Source: Opeltia flavorubescens (lineage: Eukaryota; Ascomycota; Lecanoromycetes; Teloschistales; Teloschistaceae). From it: DNA of 64,000 bases. The notes beneath the pieces are model-generated. The model did not search any database. It saw only the letters and a list, made by a program, of their open reading frames with translations, and was not told where the DNA came from. Below, in pieces: positions 31,133 through 41,659 of this stretch. A program made the position numbers and the translations under genes. The stretch's first letter is position 1; the number at the start of each line of letters is the position of its first letter. Where the stretch lies: the NCBI GenBank assembly GCA_000442125.1, contig KE546972.1, positions 1,262,022 to 1,326,021 of the forward strand. Direction: 5' to 3'.

Positions 31133-33985
31133 ATGACAGATCTCTCCCTGCCCATCAATAATCATGGGCCCGCCATCGTCGATCCGCTCTTCACAAATGG
31201 TCTCTCCTCCGCGAAGCCAGCTTCTCTGCCAGCCCTTGGTATTCCAGGCGCGGAAGAGGAGGAAGATTATACCATCAAATGCATCTGTGGCTTTCATGAC
31301 GATGACGGGAACACAGTTCTCTGCGAACATTGTGAGACATGGCAACATACCGAGTGCTATTACTTCGAGGACGGTGAGATACTTGATGTTAGCGAGATCG
31401 AACACTATTGCGCAGACTGCAAACCCAGACGGCTGGACGCTCGCAGTGCCAGGGAACGTCAAACAATGCGTCGCGAACAGTCTGATCTTGGTGAACGCAA
31501 GGTCAAGAAGGCACCAACCAAGAGTCACAAGAAAAAAACCAAAGGCCCAGAGACCCAGGTCACGCCAACCAACGGCTGCTCTCCGCATGAAAGGAACGAT
31601 TCCCATGGTATCCTCGAGAGACCGGCAGAAAGTTCAAGAGATTATTGTCCGTCGGTAAAGCGACCAAAGATTAGTCACAGATATTCCACATCCGCACAGT
31701 CTCCAAATCTGTCTTGGGCAAGAAACGAAAAACGTGCCGGCTCTGCAACCCGTGCCATGCATAGTCCGTCCAAGACTCTGAGCAAATATTCATCCAATGG
31801 CTATCTCAATGAATCCTACTCTTACGAGTTCATGCATTTATTTGATAACGACCCAGGTGATGCTATAATGCAAGCCAATCTCTTCAATGACATCACGATT
31901 ACCAGCAGTCTGTCCTTGTGGACACAGGATGCAGAGGCTTTAGCTGAAGCATCGAATGGATATTCTCCGCAAGACATCTTCCATCGATGCGATCAGTCGC
32001 TAGATTCCATGGGATTCCCATTCCTACATAAGGAAGATAAGCAAGGCGAGAACCTGGATGGCGATGACCGAGCACCTCGATGGAAGCTTTTGACGACTGA
32101 CGCGCCTCTTGTCAAAGGCTCAATAGTGGGCGAACTAAAAGGCAAGGTGGGTCACATGCGTGACTATGTCCAAGACCCTGCGAATAGATGGGATTATCTT
32201 CGGCATCCGGCGCCATTTGTCTTCTTTCATCCAAAATTACCCATTTATATTGACACCCGACGAGAAGGTACAAAATGCCGCTATCTACGGCGAAGCTGCC
32301 GTCCGAACTTGACGATGACCACCATCTTGGAGAACGGCTCCGACTACCGTTTCTGTTTCGTTGCCAAAGCTGATCTTGACGCGGGCTCTGAACTTACCAT
32401 TGGATGGACTCTCGATCAGCACATTCGGAACTTCTTTCACCGGCGAAGTAGCGAACAATTCAAGCACGAAGGAACGAATGACGCAGATGAAGACTATGTG
32501 TCCGACTGGGTCGGAAAGGTTCTGGCAGATTTTGGTGGCTGCGCCTGCGATTCACCAGCGGAGTGCTCTCTTGCCAAATACGATCGTCGATCTAACCCTC
32601 TTCCCAATGGCCGTTTTAGGCTTTCAAATGGCAGTATCCCTAAAGGACGCAACGGTTCTGGAAGGCGTCAATCACCTATTGCTGAACAAGTAGCATATGG
32701 CAGGTCGCACAACAGTAAACAACAGGAAGAAGATGACGACGATCGCTCAACTTCGGGGTCTCTTCGTAGCAAACATCGCAGCAGAGAGATCACGCCGACA
32801 CGTATCCAAGTTGGTGAAACTGCTTTTGCGATGGGTCTTGAGCTCTCGGATCGGGAGAAGCGGAAGATTGCTGCACTTGAGCGAAACTTCGAACAAAGAG
32901 AGCAAGATAGAAATCAGCCAGCTCATAAGAAGAAGAAGCGAAACAGTGGTGGCTCGAGCGTCTCTCAACCGAACACTCCGGGAATTATGCTACGACCTCA
33001 ATACATTGACACGAGTATATCGAGGCCTACAATTGGCTCTCCAGCTGCAAGAGACTCACATACAGCGCATGCCGTGAACAGGAAGCCTACCAGTCAGAAG
33101 AAGCAATCTTTATTTGCCCGGCCAACATCCACTCCACCCGCCACTGCTCGTCCCCACTACGTTTCAACGTCCATGCAAACTGATCCGGACGAACGTGCTG
33201 ATTGGTATAATTTGCCAGAACGGGAGCAAGCTCGAAAACCTTTCGTGTCTCTGAAAAAACAGCTGCTACTACGCTCTCAGAGAGAACGTGCCAGGGCGGA
33301 ACAAAAACTTCAAGCAGCAGCCTTCCAACAGCGACAGACCGCTGATCCTGCCCAAGAACCAAATGGAACCCACGTATTGCTATCACAAGTCAAAAACGAG
33401 ATAGAAATGCAAGGCGTTCAGCCAAATCTCAACTTCCCCGTGGACGGAGCAGCGAATAATTCTCCCTTAGAGAAGCCTCGGCCACCAGATGAAGTAGAGA
33501 ATCGCTCATGCGACGCAAATGCTACCATTAAACCCCCACCACCACCACCTATATTAATAAATTCTACTCATCTGACAGATTTACATGTACAACTTCTGCC
33601 AGCAGTCCCGAAGCTCAGCAACGATATTTCATCTGGTTCTCCGAAAAGTATCACCCAAAGCCCGATAACGGCTCTTTCGCCTTCGGCCTCCATGTCTAAC
33701 ACTTATCCTCTGCTCTTTCATAACTCAAACTCTGGTGTGGTCCAAGCTAGTCCAGCGAAGAAAAAAGTCAGTCTTGAAGAATACATGAGTCGTCGGAACA
33801 ATAAAGTAGAACCACCGTCGATTGGTGAAAGGCCGCTCAACAACATTCATGTATTACAACATGATCTGGTCAAGCCATTACATGACGTTGAAGAAGGCAA
33901 GAGCATTATCGATCGAGGCAGTCCTGTGCTCGATGCAATGAAAAAGGAAGATGGACTTCTAACAGATGAAGGCAGGCAATCTTAG
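31133..33985 (+). CDS. SET3: PHD/SET-domain protein SET3
   Basis: A 950-residue chromatin protein encoded by one exon. The PHD finger lies at about residues 48-100 with the C4HC3 order (CICGFHDDDGNTVLCEHC, then WQHTECYY and HYCADCKP). The SET domain lies at about 312-430 (KGSIVGELKGKVGHMRDYV, KLPIYIDTRREGTKCRYLRR, RPNLTMTTI, AGSELTIGWTLDQHI). A long basic, polar, proline-containing C-terminus follows. Yeast Set3 and animal MLL5-type proteins have this PHD plus SET order. Their PHD reads H3K4 methylation and they assemble a deacetylase complex (Set3C); the SET part is usually thought to lack methyltransferase activity. The start codon has no upstream in-frame ATG nearby, and a short upstream ORF precedes it. 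Confidence 0.92.
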   Translation: MTDLSLPINNHGPAIVDPLFTNGLSSAKPASLPALGIPGAEEEEDYTIKCICGFHDDDGNTVLCEHCETWQHTECYYFEDGEILDVSEIEHYCADCKPRRLDARSARERQTMRREQSDLGERKVKKAPTKSHKKKTKGPETQVTPTNGCSPHERNDSHGILERPAESSRDYCPSVKRPKISHRYSTSAQSPNLSWARNEKRAGSATRAMHSPSKTLSKYSSNGYLNESYSYEFMHLFDNDPGDAIMQANLFNDITITSSLSLWTQDAEALAEASNGYSPQDIFHRCDQSLDSMGFPFLHKEDKQGENLDGDDRAPRWKLLTTDAPLVKGSIVGELKGKVGHMRDYVQDPANRWDYLRHPAPFVFFHPKLPIYIDTRREGTKCRYLRRSCRPNLTMTTILENGSDYRFCFVAKADLDAGSELTIGWTLDQHIRNFFHRRSSEQFKHEGTNDADEDYVSDWVGKVLADFGGCACDSPAECSLAKYDRRSNPLPNGRFRLSNGSIPKGRNGSGRRQSPIAEQVAYGRSHNSKQQEEDDDDRSTSGSLRSKHRSREITPTRIQVGETAFAMGLELSDREKRKIAALERNFEQREQDRNQPAHKKKKRNSGGSSVSQPNTPGIMLRPQYIDTSISRPTIGSPAARDSHTAHAVNRKPTSQKKQSLFARPTSTPPATARPHYVSTSMQTDPDERADWYNLPEREQARKPFVSLKKQLLLRSQRERARAEQKLQAAAFQQRQTADPAQEPNGTHVLLSQVKNEIEMQGVQPNLNFPVDGAANNSPLEKPRPPDEVENRSCDANATIKPPPPPPILINSTHLTDLHVQLLPAVPKLSNDISSGSPKSITQSPITALSPSASMSNTYPLLFHNSNSGVVQASPAKKKVSLEEYMSRRNNKVEPPSIGERPLNNIHVLQHDLVKPLHDVEEGKSIIDRGSPVLDAMKKEDGLLTDEGRQS

Positions 33986-34473
33986 CTAGAAGGGTAGAGA
34001 TTTGTGTGGTGTCATCGTCACAGATATCCGACTCAGCCATTTGTTTTGACTTCCAGCCCAGCGGCTTCTCTTTGAACCCATGATTGTTTTTTTGGAGCGA
34101 AATACAGCGCCGGCGTCTTCGTGTTTTGGGTTGTTTTGGTTACCGGACGACGATGATTCAGAGTCATATAAGATTGATCACTAATTCACAATAGAGTGTG
34201 AAAGCACTAAGCTAGAGAGCTTTCGGCTCTATCAGGGATGGCTAACATATATGATTGACTGCTCTCTCTCCCCATTTGTGCCACATAATCCTTTTCCCCT
34301 CTTGTTTCACATACTTTCCATAAAGGGACACGAACGAGCGTGTGATGTTCTCCAGGTGGAAGAGAATACTAATTTTGATATAGAGGTGAGGATTCAGTAC
34401 GGGGCTCACGCAATAGAATACAGCCTTGAGGCACGTTTCTCCCATTGCTGGTCTATCACAACCTATATCAAAT
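33986..34473. other. Convergent spacer SET3 / MTR10
   Basis: This holds 3' flanks of two facing genes. No coding signal was recognised. Confidence 0.4.
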
Positions 34474-37400
34474 CTATCCATTAAATCGGAACCTCGTAGC
34501 CTCTAATCGTCCGAGGCCCTCCCTGGGCGCCACATTTCGTCTCCTGTATGATGTCGTAAAATCCTGCAGCAGTACCCTTACTTTCCTTAGATCCCCTCCC
34601 TGTACCTTCATCCCCACCGCGTCCATCAATCGATCCGTCTCACCTGCTCTGATGCTTCCCTCAGGAAGCATGCCGATCGTGCCCTTGACCCAAACAGCCG
34701 TCTCCTGCGGCATGATTTCAAATAGCGCGAGGAGAACGCCGGATGCGTCTTGCAAGCAGTCGCGCGGAAAACTGAACATCATCCCGGTCATAATGCGCTG
34801 AACTAACGGTTCACCCTGGGAGACCACCATTTGCCTAACGGCCTGCTGGATCTGCGGCGGGTTGTGCGGTGGCTGAGAATCGTGGCCCTCGAGGTTCGAA
34901 GAGTTCGGGTGATCGGTGCCGTAACTAAGAAAGTCGCGTAAGTAGTGCAAGGTGGCGATGAGAGGTGGCTCTTGCTGGAGTGTGAGGGCACTGAGAGAAG
35001 CAGAGAGGATATGCTGGCAGACAGGGCTGACGAGAAGCTGATGATGATAATATATGAGGGCATCGATGAGGAGGCGGAAGAAATCTTCGATAACGTCGGG
35101 GAGGTCCTCGGGAGGAAGATCGTTCATAATCCTGAGGAATGCCAACGCTTGCTGCTCGAAAAAGTTGTAAATGGCTTGGGAGGTGGCTGCATCGATGAAT
35201 TCGGCACCTACTGCAAATTCACGGAGAACCGAGTCAGTGGCCCATAGAAAACACCCCTGTCGTGAATTCTCAAAGCCAGATGCTAGTTGTTGCGCAAGAG
35301 TCGGTAAAAGGGGGAGAATGGCTGTTCGGTAGGAGAGAACCATGTATCGCCAACAGCGGCAAACGCGTTCTAGGATAGGGGTTGAGCTGGTGAAGTTTTC
35401 TGCTATTGCAGACAACACCGGTAGTATCTCCTGGCAATATCTGACGGCTGGATTTTCCTGTTGCGGTGAGACGTACGGTTGAATGTTCTGGACGAAGATG
35501 GTGAGAAGCTGCAGATAGTCTGCAACGGCTAATCGTGTGCTATCGTCTTGTGCACTCTTTGCCTCGTTCGCGCGGCTCATCATTCGCTTGATGACAGGGT
35601 CACAGTACAGCTTGAACGTAGCATAGGTCTTGCTCAGTTCTTGAGCAGAAATGATACAAGCCACCCCTTCTGTAATCTCTTCTTGACTAATGGGGGGAAG
35701 ACTGTCCAGTACAGACTCGTAGAATGGATGTAATTCCGTGACATGACTTTCAAGAAGTTTGCGACAGTCAGTCCCAAAGAATTTGAAAGCGAGGGCGGCC
35801 GCCCTGACAACTTCTTTGGAGCTGTGGCTGAAACCAGCAATGACAAAGTTGAGTTGTGGTTGTAAAAATTCTGGATGCTGTGCTGTCCAATCCGTGTACC
35901 TTGCCAGGGCCATGATGGCCTGGAAACGCAATTTCTCATGGTCTGGTATCTGGACGATAAGCGGAATGACTTGACGCAGGACCACGCTTTCCTCAGGAGA
36001 TACCATCCGACCCATCGCTCGCATACTGAAAAGAGGAGCCTCGAGCTCTTGCCAGTGAGGTACGGCTGTGTTTGTCGCTTGTGATCCGTAGGTGCTTATC
36101 CATTTCTGAATCAAACCAAAAGCTTTCCCCAGGCATTCGGTTACCGTGATCACTTCACAGCAATCCTTGAGCACATCCCCCATCTGGTGGCGGAATTCGC
36201 GAAACTTCTCTTCCTGTTCTCTGTCACCATCGAAGAGATCGTCTTCATTGGCGCTATCAAAGTCCGGGTATTGCAGATGCTTNATCATGACATCGACTAG
36301 TCTACCGAATATTTCGGTGTACTGATTACGTGCCCCCATGTACTTTTCCAATGTGATGATCTGCTTGAACTCGTACCAGAATAGGAACGTCAAGGAGATA
36401 GCATCTCGATCTCGATCTCTGCCGCAGCATTCTAAGATGGACTCAACGAGGCTTCTGAAGTCTGCGGGGAATCTTGCAATCATGACAATCCATGCCTCGC
36501 CGGCCTCTGCAAAGATTCTGGTAAGTCCCTTATATACCTCGAGATCTTCCGATTGTGCGAACTGAGCAATCTTCGGCTGTAGAGATACAATCCGAGGGTA
36601 GATTTTTCGGATAACTTCAACGGATTCGTCGACTTCTCGAGTATCCCGTAAGATAGTGCACAAGCAATCTACTGCTGCGTCGAAACAGTCCTCGCTGGAC
36701 AACGCATTGATAAGCGCGTCGAACAAATAGGAATTGACGACGTCAGCGACGGGAATTTCTCGGAGCCATGAAGATATACACTCAAATAATCGTGGGTTGG
36801 ATGCTGCTGCAGCTGTAAAATATGTCAGTCGTAGTTCAATGCCACCAGCTGAAGTAGCTCCTACAGGAAGAACGAGAATATTGAACCAAAAGCCCCAAGA
36901 CCTGAACGGCGTTATCCTCTAAGAGCTCCTTTGTCCGAGTCGTGAGTTCCTCTTCCTGCAATCTAGATCAGATACAGGATGTGAATAGTAACGCATGTCG
37001 GACAAATACTCCCAGGCACACTGTACTGCTGTACATACCATTAAATTGATCTTTCGACCTTCAGTCACCTCCTCGGGCAATATCCTAAGAAATTCCAGTA
37101 TGCAGTCGCCAGCGCTACTTCCGAGGGTTGAACCGACTTGACCTATCACATTCTTCCATTCAAGCATCTGAATTGCTAGATTCGCTAGGCAAACGCATAG
37201 CTGCGTTCTGATTGGCCGGGGTCCTTCGCGGAAGGAGACAAGAAGGACGAGGACCGAGTCACGGAGCGATGTCAGAGACTCTCGAGGGAGTTGGTCAAGG
37301 TCGTAGGTAATCTGGAAATCAGAGTTGAGGAAGGGATTGTTGACTGAAGCCGGACGGATTGCGTACTTTGCCTTTCAGCGTGGTGGCAGCGAACAACTTA

Positions 37401-37640
37401 GCCTCGGAAGTTGTCTTTGAGGAAGATAGTAGTGAATGGGTTTTGGCCCAGGCTTCTGGCTGACGTTACCGATTAGTCAAGCTCCAATGATCGTAGACGC
37501 CACACCACTGTACGTACCGACTTCTGGAATTTTTCGAGGAATGCGTGCGCGTCGGATTTCTGAGACCGGTCGACGTTGGCTTGCATTGTCGAAACAGCGG
37601 CGAGGACTGGCTCAATGCCATCAGAAGCTTCGGAGGCCAT
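34474..37640 (-). CDS. MTR10: Importin-beta family transport receptor MTR10
   Basis: A karyopherin of 972 residues, the same length as yeast Mtr10 and like animal transportin-3. It imports SR-type mRNA-binding proteins such as Npl3 and affects tRNA movement. Exons are 37518-37640, 37367-37459, 37039-37311, 36865-36955 and 34474-36812. The joined N-terminus reads MASEASDGIEPVLAAVSTMQ, then a block ending FQKS-PEAWAKTHSLL, KLFAATTLKGK and EEELTTRTKELLEDNAVQVL. The large last exon is a run of paired helices (HEAT repeats) with ISSWLREIPVADVVNS at its start. All five exon phases agree. One N at 36283 leaves a single residue (probably Ile or Met) unknown. It is head to head with the SmE gene. Confidence 0.94.
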
Positions 37641-38189
37641 CGTTGCTGTGCTGGATATAAGATCTGACGGAGTTTTGAATTACAGTGCTAATGAGGGGGG
37701 CTATGAAACTGCTGAAGCAGCAATCGTCGATACCGGCTTGCATGCATAGAAGCTGGCTTAAGAATCAGTCGATGAGCGAAGTTGAGGAAAGTTATTGTAT
37801 TTGCCAGGATGTGTAGATAGATTAAAGGTGTCTGAGCAATAAGCACTCATAAATGTAGTGAGTAGAATACGTCAAATTATCCTTCGCCAAGGCCGCGAGG
37901 GGGGCGGCAAGATCAGCCTTATGTTGTCTAATTCTAAAGCTATTAATATTAGTTTCGAATTCCTCTCACCAAGGATTACTCCGTAACCAGAACAAGGATT
38001 CACGATCAGCTCTACAACTACTTCTGCAGCCGGTGCAGTGTCGAACAGCAGTAGCTGCATCACCGAAAGCTACACTGATCAGCCAATCCAGTGGACCTGG
38101 TGGGAAATTTTATTCCACAGCGAAATTAAAACTCCTCACACCGTTGCCTGCCAAATTTGCTCCTGGTATCAGATACTCGATTATCTGAC
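37641..38189. other. Bidirectional promoter MTR10 / SmE
   Basis: A 549-base spacer between two divergent start codons. No gene or named site was seen. Confidence 0.5.
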
Positions 38190-38585
38190 ATGACCGGGCG
38201 AGGAGGGGGTGGAGGCAGAGGCAAAGTCCTTCTACCTCCAATAAATTTCATCTTCAAGCTTCTGCAGCAACATTCTACGGTCTCGATTTGGCTCTACGAG
38301 CAATTGGCAATCAGAATTGAGGGCAAGATTCGAGTAAGGGCAAATGCCTTCAGGTACTAATGACTATTCACTGCTGATCGTATGCATTAGGGTTTTGATG
38401 AATTCATGAATCTTGTAATAGACGACGCGGTGGAAGTTGGTCTAGCCAACAAGAACGAGGAAGAGAAGCGACGTGAGCTTGGTAATCGTATTTCCTTCAT
38501 TTGCCGCTACACACCCAGCTGACAAATCGCAGGTCAGATTTTGCTGAAAGGCGATAACGTCTCGCTCATCCAGGCGTTACAATAG
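38190..38585 (+). CDS. SME1: Small nuclear ribonucleoprotein SmE
   Basis: One of the seven Sm-ring proteins that bind spliceosomal U1, U2, U4 and U5 RNAs. It has 95 residues. Exons are 38190-38333, 38391-38481 and 38533-38585. After a Gly-rich start (MTGRGGGGGRGKVLLPPINF) come the Sm1 motif (VSIWLYEQLAIRIEGKIRGF, EFMNLVIDDAVEV) and the Sm2 motif (LGQILLKGDNVSLIQAL). The introns are GT-AG with clear CTAAT/CTGAT branch sites. The gene is too cut up by introns to appear as one long open frame. It ends 125 bases from the stop of the facing cyclo-ligase gene. Confidence 0.96.
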
Positions 38586-38710
38586 TGAGGTGACCTCGAC
38601 GGTCAGTCGATGAACTTGTACTAGTCTTCACCAGCAAGCACGACTCGCTGGATCTTTGACATAGGAGGAGCCGGGGGACATGAGTTCAGCTTAGTACTGG
38701 CCTTGGGACT

Positions 38711-39561
38711 CTAGGTTTGTCGCCTGAGCACTGTATCATCGCCTACAATGAGCGCGTCTAGGCTCCAGTCCGAAGATCCCACTGGAAGTTTTTCTCCTTC
38801 TGGGAGCAGCTGCTCCTTGAGGGCCAAGCCGACTGGAGTCGACTTATTAGTAAAGAAGGGCAACCTCATTCTTGGTTACGCATACCTAGAAACGGCATTC
38901 TACTTTCAGAGCTCAAACAATTTTCCAGACCTTGTTGGTATTGGGATAGGAAGGAATCATAATACCCTTTCCCATGTCCTAATCGCGCGAATCTTTGATC
39001 AAAGGCCATCCCGGGTAGGACAATCATATCAAGGCTTTCCATGCCCTCTCCCCAGACTTTCGATTTCTGATTGACATTGCTATACTTTCCTAAGCAGAGT
39101 TTTCTACCTCCAATCGAAGATTCGCTTGGAGAAGGGATGCCCCAAGAGTCAGGTTCAAGCTGTTCAAAGTCTTCTTGCGAATGTAAACCCACCATATCCA
39201 TTTCTGAAGCTGTAGCTTCTGAATTTGGCGTTACGACTTGGGATATATATGGTACATACACTTCCTTGCCTTGTCGAAGAGCATCGGTGACGATAGACCT
39301 TGTGGAGATTTCCCCCGTTGGCATGGAGATATATATGCTTAATGTCCTAGCTGAACTATATTCGGGCAAGGACAACAAGGTTTCATGGGCTGCAAGGGCT
39401 GATTAAATTTACACTTCAATTAGCGTTGAATTGAGCTGTCAAACATCTTTATACAAACATTGGCTCTGAATTGAATGCGCAGGAACTTCCGAGAGCCTCT
39501 GGCGGAGAAGGCGCCGTAAACCCTTCTTTGCGATTCGTAGATTGGCCAATTGATTCGACAT
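38711..39561 (-). CDS. FAU1: 5-formyltetrahydrofolate cyclo-ligase
   Basis: This enzyme turns 5-formyl-THF into 5,10-methenyl-THF using ATP, which returns a storage folate to one-carbon metabolism. The protein has 245 residues. Exons are 39459-39561, 38886-39398 and 38711-38832. The first exon starts MSNQLANLRIAKKGLRRLLR, matching the N-terminal helix of the family. Marks further on are SARTLSIYISMPTGEIST, GKEVYVPYI and the signature RLGHGKGYYDSFL after IVLPGMAFDQRF. The last exon gives VGLALKEQLLPEGEKLPVGS, ending in IVGDDTVLRRQT. No ATG exists in the long middle frame, which shows that the start must come from the separate upstream exon. Confidence 0.94.
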
Positions 39562-39795
39562 ATGGAATCATTTATCAGCTTGAAGCCATGTAGAAGTCAA
39601 TAGACACTCTATAGTAAGGAAGGGATTTTTTCCTCTGCCTTATTTCTAGTAATTTGTCGGCAAATTTGGTAGATCAGTAGCAGTTGGTTGAGCATTCCAC
39701 GATCGATTGCGCTCACCCTATTTTTGGAACCCAGCTAGCGTCCCGCTCTCCACGATTGGAAGCTTCGATCTTCAGCTCCCCTAGCACCACCACGC

Positions 39796-39905
39796 ATGCT
39801 GTTGCTCTTTCAAACCCGACTTTCTGATGATTTCACCCTTCAGGTTGCTGCTTATCGGTGGCACCGTCCTTCTCTCACTGGTCGATGCCCAAGTTGATCC
39901 ACAGC
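39796..39905 (+). promoter_or_regulatory. Upstream ATG overlapping the ROT1 start
   Basis: An ATG at 39796 opens a frame that runs past the ROT1 start codon (39827) in another frame for about 35 codons. If transcripts begin upstream of it, it would compete with the ROT1 start. The exact end is approximate. Confidence 0.35.
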
Positions 39906-40813
39906 TTACCGGAACATGGACGACGAAGTCGAGGAAGGTCTTTACGGGACCGGTTCGTGCATCTCCTACTCCGTCTTTGTGGATATAGATCTCGCTGGAG
40001 TTCCAATATGGAGGTGGAATTACATCGAATGATGTTGACCGAGTCTTCAGGGTTTCTACGATCCAGTCAATGAAAAGATGTTTGAACCGCCTTTAACTGG
40101 CTTCTCCTACTCCTTCACCGATGATGGTTTCTACGAAGTGGCGTATTACAGAGCAGGCTCCAACCGTATGCTCCAGAACATCCAACTGTCTCACTATGTA
40201 GGGTAGAAAGCTCATTCAAGCCTCCAGCCCAGCAGCCGAGTTGCCCCAAAGGCGTAATTCAATGGCAGCACGGAAAATTCCATAAGGCCTCGAACGGCTC
40301 CCTGATCCTCAATCCCTTCACCGTTGATGGCCGGCAACTCATGTCAGACCCTTGCGCCTACCAAAACTCGGTGTACACTCGTTATCATCAACAAGAGATA
40401 TTCAAGGTCCGGTCACTGTGCCCTTGTGAATGCTACAAATTGCAGCTAACGTATTATCAACCATAATGCAGCAATACGAGGTCAAAGTCAACGATTACGA
40501 CAAGGCCATGCGCCTAAACCTCTATGGATGGGACGGCGCTCCATTGAACCCGATGTACCTCGCCTACAAACCACCGCAGATGCTGCCAACTCTGACTCTC
40601 AACCCTACCACTGGCGCGCCTACCGCGGGCTCTCAACCATCTAGCACTGGCAAAACCAAACGTTCTTTGATGGGCGATGAAGACGGCCTGATACAAGACG
40701 CTATAACTCGTAATGCGCTCTCGAAACGGAAAGATACAGTAAAGGCTGATCGGATATGGTGGTTTGGCGTAGGCATGACAGCTCTGGGTGGTGTAGGATA
40801 CTTTTGTTTCTAG
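39827..40813 (+). CDS. ROT1: ER chaperone ROT1
   Basis: A type I ER membrane protein of 253 residues that helps fold glucan-synthesis proteins and other glycoproteins in yeast. Exons are 39827-39952, 40051-40165, 40228-40406 and 40472-40813. A signal peptide (MISPFRLLLIGGTVLLSLVD) is followed by PQLTGTWTTKSRKVFTGP, GFYDPVNEKMFEPPLTGFSY, SFTDDGFYEVAYYRAGSNP, CPKGVIQWQHGKFHKASNGS, FTVDGRQLMSDPC, and VNDYDKAMRLNLYGWDGAPL with NPMYLAYKPPQMLPT. The C-terminal span is WWFGVGMTALGGVGYFCF. The second junction has several AG choices; the one at 40225-40227 keeps frame and gives NPQQPSCPKG. It is head to head with the cyclo-ligase gene. Confidence 0.95.
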
Positions 40814-41033
40814 ATGCCGAACGTGATGATGGCAGCCGGACAGGTCGCTGTGAGATTAGAGTCATGGGCGCTTCGAGGTAGATGGTGTTCCTGGAAATGG
40901 TATACGGGGTGTAGCATAATAGCACCAATAATTCGATGACCTCGAGATCTTTCCAGACCATCGCCAGCATTACTCTCGCCAGCCCTCAATGTCACGAGAA
41001 ATCTTGTTTTGCACCGTACTGATCTCCTCTCTT

Positions 41034-41298
41034 TCACTCCCCTTCCACGGTCCTAATCTTCGGCACCATCTCCCTCAACACTTCATGATCCTTCTCTGTA
41101 GGTATCAACCCAAGACTCTGCTCCGCTTTACTTGAGAACACGAGACCGAGGGTAGAGTATGCCATGATGCCAATACCAATGTACATACGTGTACGAGGTT
41201 GAAGGCTGCGGAAAGATCTAGCAGGAATACTGGTGAGCCTGTGGCTTGAATATGTGGTTGGAATCAAGGCCAGAATTAACTTACTGCCACAAGGACAT
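41034..41298 (-). CDS. 72-residue mitochondrial-type small membrane protein
   Basis: A small protein built from two exons, 41285-41298 and 41034-41238. The first coding exon is just 14 bases (ATG plus three codons and two bases), followed by a GTAAGT..CACAG intron. The product starts MSLWQLTSIPARSFRSLQPR, an Arg/Ser-rich start like a mitochondrial presequence, continues TRMYIGIGIMAYSTLGLVFS (one likely membrane span), and ends in a charged tail LREMVPKIRTVEGE. I recall similar unnamed small proteins with R-M-Y-I-G-I-G in other ascomycetes, but no function. An inner-membrane protein of mitochondria is an inference from the features. The intron-skipping frame has no ATG, which supports the two-exon model. 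Confidence 0.7.
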
Positions 41299-41659
41299 GG
41301 ATGATAGGAATTGGGAAGAACAAAAGCGAACCAAACAGGGCCTCAATGTTATTGCTGTGACTGTAAATAAATACTAGAAGTTGATGATTCAATCCGCGGG
41401 TCATTGATCTAGCCGAGGTCCAGATGCATACCGCAATCTACTATTTTCTACCGGAAGTCGCGGTAGATGAATTATGACCTGTTATGCAAAACAAGGGTTT
41501 ACCATGAAAAGAAGTCTCTTCTATAATACTGCACGCCCACCATTCGCTACGCCAATACAAACAGAATGCCAAACTCCATTCAAAGAAACAAAACGCTTGC
41601 TAAAGTTCCAGATCCAGTCATAACACCGTCACGCAGGATTTCGATGAATATACCATATA
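41299..41659. other. Spacer between small gene and acyl-CoA synthetase
   Basis: About 360 bases hold the promoter of the small gene and the 3' flank of the synthetase gene. No other feature was seen. Confidence 0.4.

Noticed and set aside
38780-39420. FAU1 frame taken as starting at about 39378
   Set aside because: The first codon there is TTG, and the true start is supplied by the exon at 39459-39561, which carries the family N-terminus.
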